Shown here in pieces: positions 1 to 12,100 of a stretch of 64,000 bases of DNA (its first letter is position 1; the number at the start of each line of letters is the position of its first letter). Below the pieces are notes generated by a model. The model worked only from the letters and a program-made list of their open reading frames with translations, made no database searches and was not told the origin of the DNA. Location of the stretch: positions 1-64,000 of the forward strand of contig WBMZ01010922.1 of assembly GCA_013400975.1 (NCBI GenBank), given 5' to 3'. Source of the stretch: Atrichornis clamosus. Taxonomy: Eukaryota; Chordata; Aves; Passeriformes; Menuridae. A program made the translations under genes and the position numbers.

Positions 1-6
1 GAATTC
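1..6. other. EcoRI site at the exact start of the window
   Basis: The window opens with GAATTC. By chance a given hexamer begins a window about once in 4096, so this suggests the left edge is the cloning junction of an EcoRI-digested large-insert library. Other EcoRI sites occur inside the window, for example near 63975, so the digest would have been partial. The site is seen directly; the clone origin is inference. Confidence 0.5.
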
Positions 7-3000
7 TGCAAATTAAATCTGAAATTTGAAATTCAAGATGAGTATTTCTGGTTTTGATTATAAAAAATTGCTCCACAAGAACTTAATGAAGTTTCTCACA
101 AAAACTACAAGACTATACAACTCTGTACCTAAAATGTAGTTCCACTAGAAACAATAAAAATTATAAGACTCAATTTTTGTGTTTTAAAGTAAGTAAAGGC
201 CAAAGAGAGATTCAAACCCAGCAAAGGAAAAATTGCTATCACAAACTGACTTAGAAACCAAGAGGAAATACTCTTGGACTAGAAATAATCTTCCATTTCT
301 TCTATAGCCCTATAAACAAATTCCAAAGGAGAAAGCTGTCATAGCTCTTCCTCTTCCTTTTCTTTTAATTAGTGAAGAGAACAAAACTGCCCTTGGGGCT
401 TAAAGATCTATATAAGGATATACTGGGACCCATGGAAAGAGTTTACTATAACGTATTCCTCACCAGAAAAGTTACTATGCCATCAGAGATCTTGCTTCTC
501 TTTTTCCGGTGCTGAGGTAGCCCTAAAGTGCTTGAATAGACAAGGGCTTTTCTTTCTGTAGGCTTAGCTCAAGTCACAGAGGATGTGCATTCCTCTCTTG
601 CATCCTCTGGGTCACACCCTTTCCCTGGAAGATTGTAGCAACTCTCCAGCTCTTTGAGAGATGTGGATTCACTGCTGCTGCCTCTCCTTACCCATCAACA
701 CCTCCTTTACCTCTCAGGAGGGGTGTTGTGCCTCTTTATGCCCCTTTCTGCTCAAGGCCTGTTCATTAAACAGGGCTCTAGGCCTGCATACCAGCAGCTC
801 TGTGCCTTACACTTTTCTTCTCTGTTTATGCCAGGCTTCCTCATCCCTGTGTTCCAAGCCCCTCTTTCCCCATTTCACTTCCCTGCACCTCTCTTGTGTG
901 TGTCTCAGCCTACCTCTGTCTGAGATTCTGGAGTCTGGTTTTGAACTCTACGCTTAGTTATATCTTTTCAAGAAGAATGAAACAGTGAAGTTCTGAATGC
1001 AATCCTTTTGAGTATTCAAACTAAACCCAAAAATCCACCCCACAAGCTGCCACCGTATCTGCCACCCAAGCTACTGCTGATGCTTGCTGAACACTCCTCT
1101 GTTGTCTGTGTTATTCTATAGGACCACAGAAACAATCTGGTCACTATCAATCAAACGTACTTTAAATGCAGATTTTGCCATTTTGCTTTAGAAAACCGAC
1201 TAGTATTTTTAATACCATTGAAGGCTTATCTCTGTTGCCTGCATTCCCCGCTGTCTTTGATGAGAGGTAGATGTGATCTGAGCACTCTGTTTCCTGATAC
1301 TATTCTTGGCTCAATAGATTCTCTTTTTGCCAGGACCTGTAAGTGTGAAACCAGATGTTCCCTGCCTAGAAACTAATGCTTTTTAGCAAGAATTGTTTCA
1401 GGCAGTAATACCTAAAAAAGTGGAAAGCAAAAAGTTCTCCTGCAAAGACCTTTAAAGAAGAACTCATCTAAGTCAGAAATCTTTCCCTTAAACCACCTGG
1501 CTCTGCTCACTTTACAGTTTCTCTTGTACATGCAGTTTTTAAGGTATCATTTATGTTATTTAAGGGTTTTCAAAGATCAGGCAGAGAGTGCTGTCCTTAA
1601 TAAATGTTGACACTGAAGACAATGGATATAGACTGTTCTCGCAGCTTCCTGTGGTTGCAAAGCTTTGCAGGGAAGGAGCCCTTGGTCAGAAAGCAAGTGC
1701 TTTTCATTTACCAGCTAAAGAATTCCAGATTCTTCTTCATTTAGGGGATGAGCAAGTTATGAAGCAAATCAAGTTGCAAATTTAAATCTGTGCATACTAA
1801 CAAATATTAATATTAAGGCCTTATAGGTAGTACTTGCCAGATTCGTGGTCAGACAGAATATATTTAACTGTCTCCCATGATCTGTTAGTCTGGCATGAAA
1901 AATTATGGGGATTTGTGAGTCCTTTTCAATTCCCAATCCATTTAGTGGAAAAACTGTCACATCTTAAATGATAGAAAATATAGGCCTCACATGTTTGTGT
2001 TATTCATTGTATTGCAGAAAATTAATTGCAAAAGAGTCTTCATGTTTTGCACGAATGACTAGAGTCTACTAATGAACTATTTAAAGCACTTTTTACCTGA
2101 AAAGCATCAATAGAACCTATTAATGAACCCACTCAGATTACATTTTTTCCAGTTGTGTTGACAGGTGATTAGAGTTTAAGCAACTTACACTATATAGTAC
2201 TATAAAAGGAACATGCTGTAGCATATCTTATAGGAGTAACAACCTCAGTATGATCAGCCTTCCCTAAGCACACCACTGTCAAATATGCTGCTATTTTTAA
2301 AGTGTGTTTCCATATTACAAAAGAAACAGGTTAAAGAGAAGCTTCCAAATTTCCCCATTACAGAAGATAATCTAGGAAATTCTATGGCAATAAACAAATA
2401 TTGCTCCCATTGAAATAATCAAGTTCCTCTCTGGTGCAGTCATGTTTTTCCAGTTTTATACCTGTGTAGCCAAAATGAGAATTGGTCTATTTGTCTTCTT
2501 CAGACTAATATTCAAACAAACTGCATTACATCCCTGTATAAAGCTGTGATGTTCATAGAAATTTTCATAAACACTTGCTACACTAAATCAGACAAATCCT
2601 TTAGAAAGTGTTGGTGTCACCTTATTTTTACAGGTAATGCTTGTGTCCCTGAAGCGCAAGGTTTTTCTAATCATATCGACTCATTATTGTAAAACTGGTG
2701 AGCCAATGGAGAACCCATATAGTCAGTTGTTTCCTCATCATGCTTTTCCTTCTGTCCACTTAATATCATGAGGAATATTTTTGCTATAACTCCTGAATGT
2801 TTTCAAACAACTTTAAAATGAGTGTTTAAAAGTGATTGCCCTAAAGCCCTGTATATTCAGTAGAGATATGGTGAATACACTATTTTTTTGGAGTCAGTAG
2901 TTTTAGTGACTATATAATGGCAAATAAGGAAAAGACACTTAGAGGAAAATAAATCATATAATGGAAACATGGATTTATTTTTCAAACTATCTTCAAGTTC

Positions 3001-3320
3001 TGCCATATAAAGGGCTTGGAAGGAGTACACATTCTTGGGAATTTGAAGCTAAATTATGGGAAATGGGGAAAGGTACATCTCTTGTATCTTAAATCCATTA
3101 GCAACATCTATACTGTCTTTCTGATCTACTTTAGGTACTAGTTCCTATTTCGCAGGGAAGCTGGCCCAGACCTGCATGCCATATTTCCATCACTGCTTTT
3201 ATTTGGGCAGCTAAATCCTAATATTAAAGGAGAAAAATTAAGTCAGCTTTAGGTTTATCGAAATGAGTCTGGATAACAGGCTGTTTTTATTTGTTGCTTA
3301 TTAATTTTTAATTCATTCAG
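7..3320. other. non-coding stretch, nothing recognised
   Basis: AT-rich sequence with only short open frames, the longest just under 100 codons at 661-957. That frame is pyrimidine-rich and shows no domain. A segment at 2635-2697 has an acceptor-like left edge and a GTGAGC donor-like right edge, but its only open frame does not join in phase to the exon candidate at 3321. It is probably intron or intergenic sequence. Confidence 0.5.
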
Positions 3321-3576
3321 CACTGCTGAGAGACGTTTTGTCATGAGGAGACAAACACTGCGGAGTACTAGGCTGAACGAGAGAAATGAGAATTTGAGGT
3401 ATCGTTTATACAACCTAGTGGAGCACCCTGAGAGCAATCTAAGGACTGAACCATTCCCAAATTATGTCAGGGACCAGCAAAAGCAGGAGGCTCTGAATGG
3501 GATCTCAGCAGATACTGACATGGAGTTTAGCAGCAACAGATTTATCTCAGGGACAGTTGTTTCTTATCAACTCTAG
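3321..3576 (+). CDS. possible last coding exon of an unidentified gene (partial)
   Basis: A T-rich tract with a TTATTAAT-like branch point precedes an AG at 3319-3320. From 3321 the frame is open for 84 codons (one base completes a split codon from an upstream exon) and ends in TAG at 3574-3576. The predicted tail is rich in Arg, Asn and Glu. It begins with a basic stretch (AERRFVMRRQTLRSTRLNER), continues through ENLRYRLYNLVEHPES and ends in VVSYQL. This could be the cytoplasmic tail of a membrane protein, but no family is recognised. The first Met in frame is at 3343, but an internal exon joined to upstream sequence is more likely than a start there. If real, the remaining exons lie to the left of the window, because no phase-compatible exon is seen in 1-3300. 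Chance cannot be excluded, since an open frame of this size is not rare in 64 kb. Confidence 0.35.
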
Positions 3577-4055
3577 AAGCATCTATGTTTGTCTTTCTTT
3601 TCCTGGCAGAAATTTATCAAATCATAATTTCACAGGTTCCTGAAAAGACTTTGTATCATACTGAAAGAATTCCTATGCACCAAAGCATTAGGTCAGAATG
3701 AAAAACTGACTATGATAAATGTTTCTGCAACAAAGTAATAATGACTTGCAATGTACTGCAGTAATGCTTTAGGTGCCTTATCTCTTTGATTCATCTGAAA
3801 TCAGTCACTGGACTAAACACCACTAATTTATGTTGTATCCTTGTGGATGTCATGTGCAATCTCATGAGACTTCTGTTGCAGCTAATCATTAGAAAGAATA
3901 TCTTAGCCTAGTCAAATAATTTCATATGCATCATAATAATACAAATCATAATGGATTAATGTGATATTACTGTCACCGTCATATTCATTGCTAAAAAATT
4001 CCATTATAATTTTGTTTTACCTTAACATTATAATAAATTATCAGTAGTATGGGTT
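3577..4055 (+). other. possible 3' UTR after the 3.3 kb exon
   Basis: After the TAG the sequence becomes AT-rich with no open frame. The first AATAAA hexamer on this strand lies at 4032-4037, so a transcript ending near 4050-4060 is possible. The call depends entirely on the exon candidate just upstream. Confidence 0.25.
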
Positions 4056-6110
4056 GAGATGGCACTGTAAATCCGTAGAACACTGTATTTCCATATAGTA
4101 TATTTATACCTGAAAAAGCATAGAAGAACTTATTTTTAGAGAACACCAGCTATAAAGCAGGACCTATAGGTAAACTATTTATTAAAATAGGATACCTATT
4201 ACACTGAGATTAAATTCGAGAAATAACAAATTTTGCATTTGTTTTATTTTTGCTAAAGGAGAAATACAGTGTTTGGAGAAATTACTAACCCATTATTCAG
4301 AAAAGGCTTGATTCTCATGTCAAACCAGTCAGAAATGTTCAGGTTCATATTGTAGCGAGTAACTGGTCCTGAGAGCTGTAGTCCAAAACAGGCTTATCAG
4401 CTCAGAGGGTAAAAAATATCTCCCTGAGTCATGAACTGCGAGCTTGTGTTTTGGGTTAATCAGCACTTCTCCATTTCATATTTTTACCATTGGTAAAGTT
4501 TCCTTCTCTTTGTTGTCAACACCACAGTGAATTTGCAGTTTAGTTTTGTACTTATACATGTGAAAGTAGAGCCTCTTGCCACCCAGGTTCTTCTGTTCAG
4601 GCCTGGAAAGTTATGGTCTCATTGCAGATGACAAGGATTTGAAAACAAAATCCAGTAACCCAGCTAAAATACTGTGAACTGTTAGTAGTGAATAACTAGT
4701 GAGCTACTGGTTAAAACATGTCAAATTCTAAGCCAAACAATTCAAAGTACTACTTACTGATATTTATTAAAAGATTAGTCAACAGAAAATCAATCAATAA
4801 TTGCATATAAAGTATGGTAGAAATCTCTCTGATGTACAGAGCGTGCTTTGCTTTAGCATCATGCTTGTTGCAGTCTCATGTCAGGTGTCCCTGGATCCTC
4901 TGCCAAGGGATATTAACTTTCAATTCTTCTCCATTGACCTTACTACCCTCTGTCCTCTCTATTTCTTTATACTTAACCATTTCTCCATTTATTCTCTGCC
5001 ATTTTCTCCTGTTGCTGAGAAGTATCCTGTTTCTATCCTGGCTATTAATTCCCTTTTTTCTCCACCTCTTCTCTAGTAGCTCATTTTTCTTTGTCCAATT
5101 ATCCCCTTCATCACTGTCTTGCAAGAAGTAGCTACACTCTCTTATTTTTGAGAATATGCCACTTTGGCAAGCCTGGGAAAGATCAGGGCTGTGATATTTC
5201 TCATTTTCTTCTTCATTGATCGCCAAGGAGTTGAAGTTACTGAGAACAGGGATTTCTTTAGCTGGAACTCAGACAGGCAGCTGCCATGACTGTTGGGATC
5301 CTGCAGGGAAGGATTTCAGTGATGTAAGTGACAGGTCCAGCCACCGTGCCAGAAAAAGTCAGTAGAGTCCATACTGGGAGGAAAAAGACAGTTTTTGTTG
5401 CTGAAGCTGCCATTAGCGAGCCTGGTTATCAGTGCAGGCAGATACCGTGGGATGGGGACAGACACCGTGTCCCACAGGCTGTGGGCTGTTAGGGACAGTC
5501 GGCTGCTGCCTCACTCTACTGCTTTGCTCAACTACTACGAGCAAGGAGGAAATCGTCTTGAGGCTGCAACAAAGCAGGAGGAAGGGCAGAGGTGGCCAGC
5601 TCCCAGTGTCTGTCTGTGGCTGAGCTGCAGGTCTGAACGGTGGGTCAGAGACTGTGAGGCTGAGTTAGGAGAGCCCGCTTGTATATGAGAGGAGAATCAA
5701 GTGGATATCAGGCAACCACTGTCTCCAGGAAGAGGGGATTTGAAGCTCCAGAAGTCTTCCGAAGACTGAGACTGTGAAGACATGCTGTAAGAGAGAAGCA
5801 GCAAAATCCTAGTGAGATCCCTAGCCACAGAGTCACAGGTTTTAAAGGTTGCTAGGTGATTTAGGTTGTAAATCCCTGGCAAAAGGATATGAAAGGCATG
5901 TCAGAAAGAATGATCCGACCTGCATTTGTGTGCTGAAGAGAGTTGTGTTTTGATGTGGATTACAACAGCACCCAGAGACATCAGCCAGAACAGCGTAGTC
6001 CATCCCTGTGCTGGTGCAAGTGCTATTTGCTCTGAAGAGCTTCTGTGCTGAACTTCAAGGGCAAAGATGAGCACTGCAAACCCTGCAGCTTCAGAGGTGC
6101 TTACAGACCT
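4056..6110. other. non-coding stretch with a GC-richer patch
   Basis: No gene is recognised. A GC-richer patch at about 5395-5690 carries an open frame of 97 codons without recognisable motifs. A 7-bp odd palindrome (AGTCTTC/GAAGACT) sits at 5753-5767. Overlapping short frames on both strands near 4801-5226 follow a pyrimidine-rich tract and look like compositional artefacts. Confidence 0.4.
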
Positions 6111-6207
6111 TCCCAAAGTCACAGCCCTCTGGCAGATGAGAGCTGCAAAGAACACCCATCTCTCCCAGCTCCTTGCTGAGAGCCCTACCTGCTAGACCCT
6201 ATTTCCC
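6111..6207 (+). repeat. MIR-like SINE fragment (old, diverged)
   Basis: The string resembles the tail half of an amniote MIR/CORE-SINE. A 'caaagtcacagccctctggcag' type block is followed by 'tctcccagctcc' and ends in 'cctgctagaccct', matching the usual order of 'gtcacac-agc...ggcag', 'ctcccagtcc' and 'ccactagacc'. This is judged from memory of the family. Divergence is high, which fits an insertion that predates modern birds. Confidence 0.5.
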
Positions 6208-7271
6208 AACAACAGTCACACTCCTCTAATTAGTCTTGTTTCCTTGGAAACCCACAGACCTAGTTACTACTTTGTTGAGACTCTCTAAGGCCAGCTCTTG
6301 GGATGACAAAAACTATTCAAGGCCACCACCAGCCCACCAAATAATGTCTCACTTTTTTTTCCTCCCCTCTCCTCATTTCCTTTTTTTAGGAAACATAAAT
6401 TGCTCAGGAAACTCGGGTATTTGTTCCCTTCAAAAATCAAGAGAAAAAACATTTGACTCCTTTTGCTTTGCCTTTTCTGGACAGATGATGTAGACGTGGT
6501 CAGTAAGTAAGACCCTTTCTGTAATATTTGCCTTCTGTGGCACCTCAGTGTCAGCAAATATCCAGTATGAATGTGACTTGTAAGCTGAAGCTGGATAAAA
6601 TTTACAGAGAAAGGGCAATTCACCCACTGCCTCCCTTGTCACAACCACCTCACAAATATTAAGTTTGCATAATGCTTTTGTGGATGCTACAGACAAGACA
6701 TTTGAAGAAAATTGCTGCTGGCATAAGGATATGGTTTTGATTTGGCTACATTTATTCTGCAAATCAAACAGCTTACACTGATCTTGGCAGCATTATAAAC
6801 AAGACATTGGCTAAGTCACAAAGCCAGGATGCAAATTTTGAATTACTTGAAACTTTCAAGACACTGGACCCACAAGTCCCATTCTTGACAACACAGGCTA
6901 ATTTAGTGTGTTTGAAAAATTCTGGCACATACTAATAATATGCACAAAATATCATTGTGTTTGGATTTAAGGTTTTTGCTTGGAGACTGTTGTATCAAAA
7001 AATTCGAAATCAAACCTGTCAGTTTAATCTTTTATAAAGAGATTTTGCAGGAATGCTATTTAGATTTTAAATGTTTACACACTGCAGTCTTTTCAGCCAT
7101 TACACAAAGTATTGGACACTATCATTTACAGAGCAGTTATAAGTTGCATCTCCTTAGGATGTCAGAGAACAGGATGTTTGCACTGGAATTTTGCAGAAGA
7201 TAAACGGTTATGAAAAGAAATGTTGTTACCATTCCTTTTGGGTTTTTTGTTTTTCTCCTGTTTTTCAATAG
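6208..7271. other. non-coding stretch, nothing recognised
   Basis: Frames of up to about 112 codons occur on the minus strand (6285-6762), but they overlap one another in different frames and carry no motif. A donor-like sequence (CAGTAAGTAAG) lies near 6501 behind an acceptor-like tract, bounding only 18 bp. Confidence 0.4.
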
Positions 7272-7378
7272 GAATTGGGGCACTGATTCTGACATATTGT
7301 GGACAGCATAATCTTGCAAATTTAGCTATTCCAGGCAAATTTTACAGGCAGAAGGGAATCAAGTATACTGTCAGAGAA
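7272..7378 (+). other. exon-like segment, unidentified
   Basis: A pyrimidine-rich tract ending in TTTTTCAATAG precedes 107 bp that end at a near-consensus donor, GAA|GTAAGTG. Only one of the three frames is open. It gives 35 codons (two leading bases complete a split codon), beginning IGALILTYCGQHN and ending KGIKYTVRE. No family is recognised. It could be a coding exon, a non-coding transcript exon, or chance, because eye-spotted acceptor-donor pairs have a high false positive rate. Confidence 0.2.
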
Positions 7379-9084
7379 GTAAGTGTTTGAGATTATTTTT
7401 AGGAACAGCATCCTCATGTTCATGGCTCGTGCCCTCAGATAAGTTACCTGAAGCAGAAAACAGAAGCAGAGCAGAATGAATAAACTGTACTGAATTGAGA
7501 GTGTTGCTAATAGGGTATGAAGGTCTGGAGCAAAATTTCCAGAATACTTTTTACACATACATGTAACCTATAGCAGTAGGAGTAGCAGCAGAATCCCTGC
7601 AGCTATTGAATAAGTAGCAAGCTAGTTGAGATTTGGGGTTTTTTTCTCTTGACTTTTTTTTTTTTTAATTTTTTAAGATAAGGTATTCTTCAGATTAGAT
7701 AGGAAAAGCAAGTCCCTTTTGGGAGGGACCATCTTTCGTTTTGATATTCCTTTGAACACTGCCTTAGAGAGTCTCTTCATGTATTTTAATAGCAAGCAAT
7801 AATAGTCAACTAACAGTCCTGTTTATTCAATTTGTAAGTCACTAATTATGAAATAATTGTTTCTTTATTTCTATGCAGGATACCACTAGACAAGGGTACA
7901 CCCGTTCCCTACTTATCTTTCTCCTGTTTTCCCTCTCACTCTCCACTTTGCAGACACACCACCATCCCTGCACAGCACTGCAGACTCAGCAGTGGCTTTA
8001 AACAACCAGTCAAGCATTGAGAAGGTGGAATTCCATCTGGGCAGGCTGTTTCACACTGACACCTCCTAAAAGATGCAATAACCAAGAAAAGAACAGCTGA
8101 AGTAGCTGAAGACATGTTTCATTTTCACTTAAGACAACACAGACATTTAAAATCAAGTAATTTATCCTGTCTGCCCCCTTATACCCCACGTGACACAGAG
8201 GCAAAATCCCCTTCTTGGATAAAAGGTACTGCTTAAGGTACTGGTGAAGGTGCATGTGAGAAGGAGAAGGCTGACCTCTGCTATTTCTGTTAGGCTTTTC
8301 GCCAAGACATGAATTTCAGCATGACAGATTCCTAACATAAATACGTATTCTCTCTCATACAGTTGTCTCCCAACAATGGAACTGGCCACGTACCCAAACC
8401 CAGCATTTCAGCATATGTGCACACAATAACTCTGAACCATATCACTGCAATGTTACCCAGAAAAATAGCCTATTATTGTGTAAGCATTCAGGTAACAGCT
8501 CCCTGGAACACAGCAAAACTGGTATCAAATTAATTGTTATAATGTGAGTGTGCATTAAACAGAAGATTGGAAAAGTACTTCAACATATATTTCTATTTAT
8601 TCTGCAGGCAGACAAGAGAGCCCAAGGGATGAGCAAAACTTCTTATTTCCTAGTCCAATGCACATTTATATTAGGCAGAAAGAAATATTGGAAATTAATA
8701 AATGGCAGAGGTAGAAAATGGGTGAGCAATGAAAAGTAATGCCTCAAGTAGACAGATAAGAAAGGAAACAGAGGAATGACAAGGCAAGAAAACAAAAAAA
8801 TCAGGAAGGAGGAAGAGGGAAGGCAGGTAAGCAAAGAGGAGAAGCTGTCTCATGGCACCACCTGGCTTAATACCCTCCTAGGAAGGCTGTCCTGAAAGAG
8901 CAATCAAAATTTCCCTTGGAGTCATGCCATGAGAAGTGAAACAGAGATGTTCACTTTCACCCCCTCTCCCAGTTCCCATTACGTTTGCACAAGACTGGTT
9001 AATGTGTATTGACAAGTGTCCCTTTGGGATAGGGAAGCATCACCCTCGTCGCCCAAGTAACACACAGTGAGAAAGAGCAGCTTG
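7379..9084. other. non-coding stretch
   Basis: Contains a T-rich tract at about 7638-7675 and a few frames of under 85 codons on the minus strand. A further acceptor-like site ends near 7878 and opens a frame in the same phase as the 7272-7378 segment for about 40 codons, but with no donor and no recognisable protein. Confidence 0.4.
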
Positions 9085-9166
9085 GTTTAGGTCATACAGG
9101 ACATTTGTGGCAAAGCTGGAAACTGGCCCAGTCTCCTGAGTTTCAGTCTAATGCTCTTAACAAAAA
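9085..9166 (+). repeat. MIR-like SINE fragment
   Basis: The order 'gtcatacaggacatttgtggcaaagctgg', then 'ctcctgagtttcagtctaatgctcttaac', closely follows the 3' half of MIR/CORE-SINEs ('gtcacacagcnagtnagtggcagagctgg ... tctcctgactcccagtccagtgctctaacc'). This is the clearest MIR-like copy in the window. Such old SINEs are sparse in birds but expected in any amniote. Confidence 0.6.
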
Positions 9167-12100
9167 AGATCAATTGTCAGGGAAGCATATCAGCTTGGGA
9201 ACAACAGTCATAGCACTACACACTCCAGTGCACTGGAAAGACACACATTTCTAGATGGTTGCTTTGTTAATGTCTGCACATCCCTAAAACAAATACCCTT
9301 TTCCTGAAAATGTGTAACATCTAGAGTTAATGTTTTCCAACCTTAGCATGCTCCTTCACAGGTGCTGATGCCAATGGGGGACATATGGATTTGGCAAACA
9401 GTGTAAAAACTTTGTCCAACACGAAGCACTGGCCCAGGTGCAGCGACATTCTGGCTAAGCTCCTGCAGTGCGAGAGGGACAGCAATGAGTACTTGTCACA
9501 GGCTGTGTCCAGGGCTAAGCCTGGCCTCTGGTAGTCCCATAATTACCCTTCCAGCAGACTTCCCTTATTCTTGTGAAAATTGGCTTACATCCTTGACTCT
9601 GAACTCTTCTCTCTTGTAAAGCTGAATCAAAGCAATTGCTGATGGAGTGCTGTCTCTGGGACCCTCTGCAGGATCTGGCTCAAATCAAACATCAAAGGTT
9701 TGAAAAACCACCAAGGCTTTCCAAATTCTTCAAAGCTAGAGCTTTCCCCTCTTGGCATCATCAAGCTTTTATTCCCCCCAAATGATTTCTCCTCTTCAAA
9801 CAGCAATATCACTTCCTCTGTTGTGTTGTCCTTCAAGGGAAAACATAGGCAGATTCCTGCTTTTCTGTGTATCTGGCTTTCGTCCATGGACAAGCCCATA
9901 TGCACTGGGCGCTGTATTGGTCAGTTCATGTGGAAACCTCTACAACTGATCCCACTGCTGATCCCTCCACGTAGCCCCTTGCTGGGGCAAAGCCTCCACT
10001 CCACAGCAGACTGAGTGAAGAGCCAGACCTTCAGACATAAATAAGGCATTTCGGAGATACTGAACTATTGTCTACGCTTGCCATATAGCTACTACAAATA
10101 AGGTGCTTCATCTTACTCTGAATGAACTCTTTTGAACAAAAGACAGTTTCAATCTGCCAAGGAAGAGGTTCCCTTAGACTGGCACCTGTTCAAATTGTTT
10201 CCCAGAGGGGGTAATGAAAAAAGGGAAGAATCATGACACTGCTGCATTTTGATTAAGGAATTGATACATATAATGAGATATGTTGTAGTGAGGGTGGACT
10301 TCATTACCAGAATGTAGGAGACAAATCATTTGAATGTAGACTTTCAATACCTGTTTCTGGAAAAGGGATATAAATGTCTTGCTTTTCATGCAATATGCTT
10401 CCTAAATTCTGATCAATCCCTGCTCTTCATGTTACCAAATATTAGTCCTCAATCTTATCACAAACCATCCCAATGCTTTTCAGTTTTAAACTACTTGATG
10501 GCAGAACTCATAAAGGCACAGCACTTTGCAGTGATAACTTACAGGGGAAAGTTTCAGAGTTCAAAATTTTTTTAGTTTGTTTTGGTTTTAGAAAGCACTG
10601 TTTTAGAGAGGAAAGCCTCAGAGCAAGTAAAAGTTGCAGGGAAATTAAATCTGAACTGCATTCTGTCAGCCAATGATTCTCACTGGCACTCTTAGGTTTA
10701 CATAAACCTCAGCTTCTAATTCGCAGTAAAATCTGGTGACACAGGTTTAAAGACAAGCCAGTATTACAGTCAGCCAACTGTTTGTAGCAGCCCTGTGCAT
10801 TTACCCAAAGACTATCTTTCTAGCTATGGCTTATCTCATTTGGGAGTGATATGATCTGTTATTTCAGTCTGCAGTTAAGAACAACAGCAACTAAAGAAAC
10901 AGAAAGTAGGCAAGAAACCAGATTTATATTGAGATCACTGTAGCAACAGGAGGATATTTTCAAAAACCTGGAGCCAAATAGCAGTTGGTACTTCAGGAGA
11001 TAGGATTTTGTCCCAGTGAATGCTGGCATTGTGTCAAACCACAGAAAAGTGCTGCAGTAGATAGAGAAAAAATACCTCTCCCTGAGAACAGTAACCTTGC
11101 TTCATTCTGCATTTATTAATTCCTTCTCTTTGCCAAGAGGGAGGAAATCCTGTCACCCTAAAACCCCTTGCCACCCAAAAACTTAGCAGTGGCTTTGCAT
11201 AAATTGTTGGCTTTCTTTGTTTCTCTTCATCAAACATAAAATAAAAATCAAGTACGTTAAACCAGGCCAGATTGGTTTTGTTTTTTTTTACCCTAACATT
11301 AGTCAAAATAAATATCCCTCAGGAAATAGTTTTGGCATGTAACTGAACAGCTTAGCTAATTTTTTCCTTCTAATATGGATGTAATTATGGACAATACAGT
11401 ATGTTCTTATTACAATCATTGTGATAGAACTGCTTTTGCACAGTAAGCTGCTCTGAGACAGATTTTCTTGTATCGCAGCTGCAGTGGGTGTCTTCTTGCT
11501 TAAAATTGAATGACTGTTCAAATAATTCCTAATACTGGCTCTTGACCCAGAAGCATTTAAGGAAACTGACAGCAACCAGAACTTCCAGCTGCCCGTATGT
11601 GAAGACTCTGAAAAGATAAAAAATAAAAATAAAGGAATTTCATGGTCCCTTCTCCCCTAGCCCAGCTACCAAGTGGTTTAACTGTGGATGTGTGCTCATG
11701 GAGCTGTGTGGTTACAGAAAATAACAGACAGAGATTACATTATTCACCCCTCAATCCAAGCTGAAATTAGACTGGTAGAAAGCTTTGGCTGTAGTCCTGT
11801 TTCTGCCTCTGTCTTTTTAGTACTTGTCAAGATATGACACTTAAAATAGTTTTATTGCATGAATCATCTGTTCTCCATGGATCTGGATATGCTTCCTCCA
11901 CTGTGTGATGTTTTCACCTTGTGAAGGCCTCCTCTTGTGTTTCCAAACATACAGATGCTAGCTAAAAGGGTAAATACACAGAATTTTGGCTGCAACCCTT
12001 TTGGCTATTAATTCAATCACTTAATGAATGTTACCCTTTCAGAGTATAACATTTCAAATTTTCATTTCAATAGAACTCAGTACAGGACACTTGGAAAACT

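Noticed and set aside
2635..2697. Exon-like segment upstream of the 3.3 kb exon
   Set aside because: Its open frame would join the 3321 exon out of phase and hit a stop at once.
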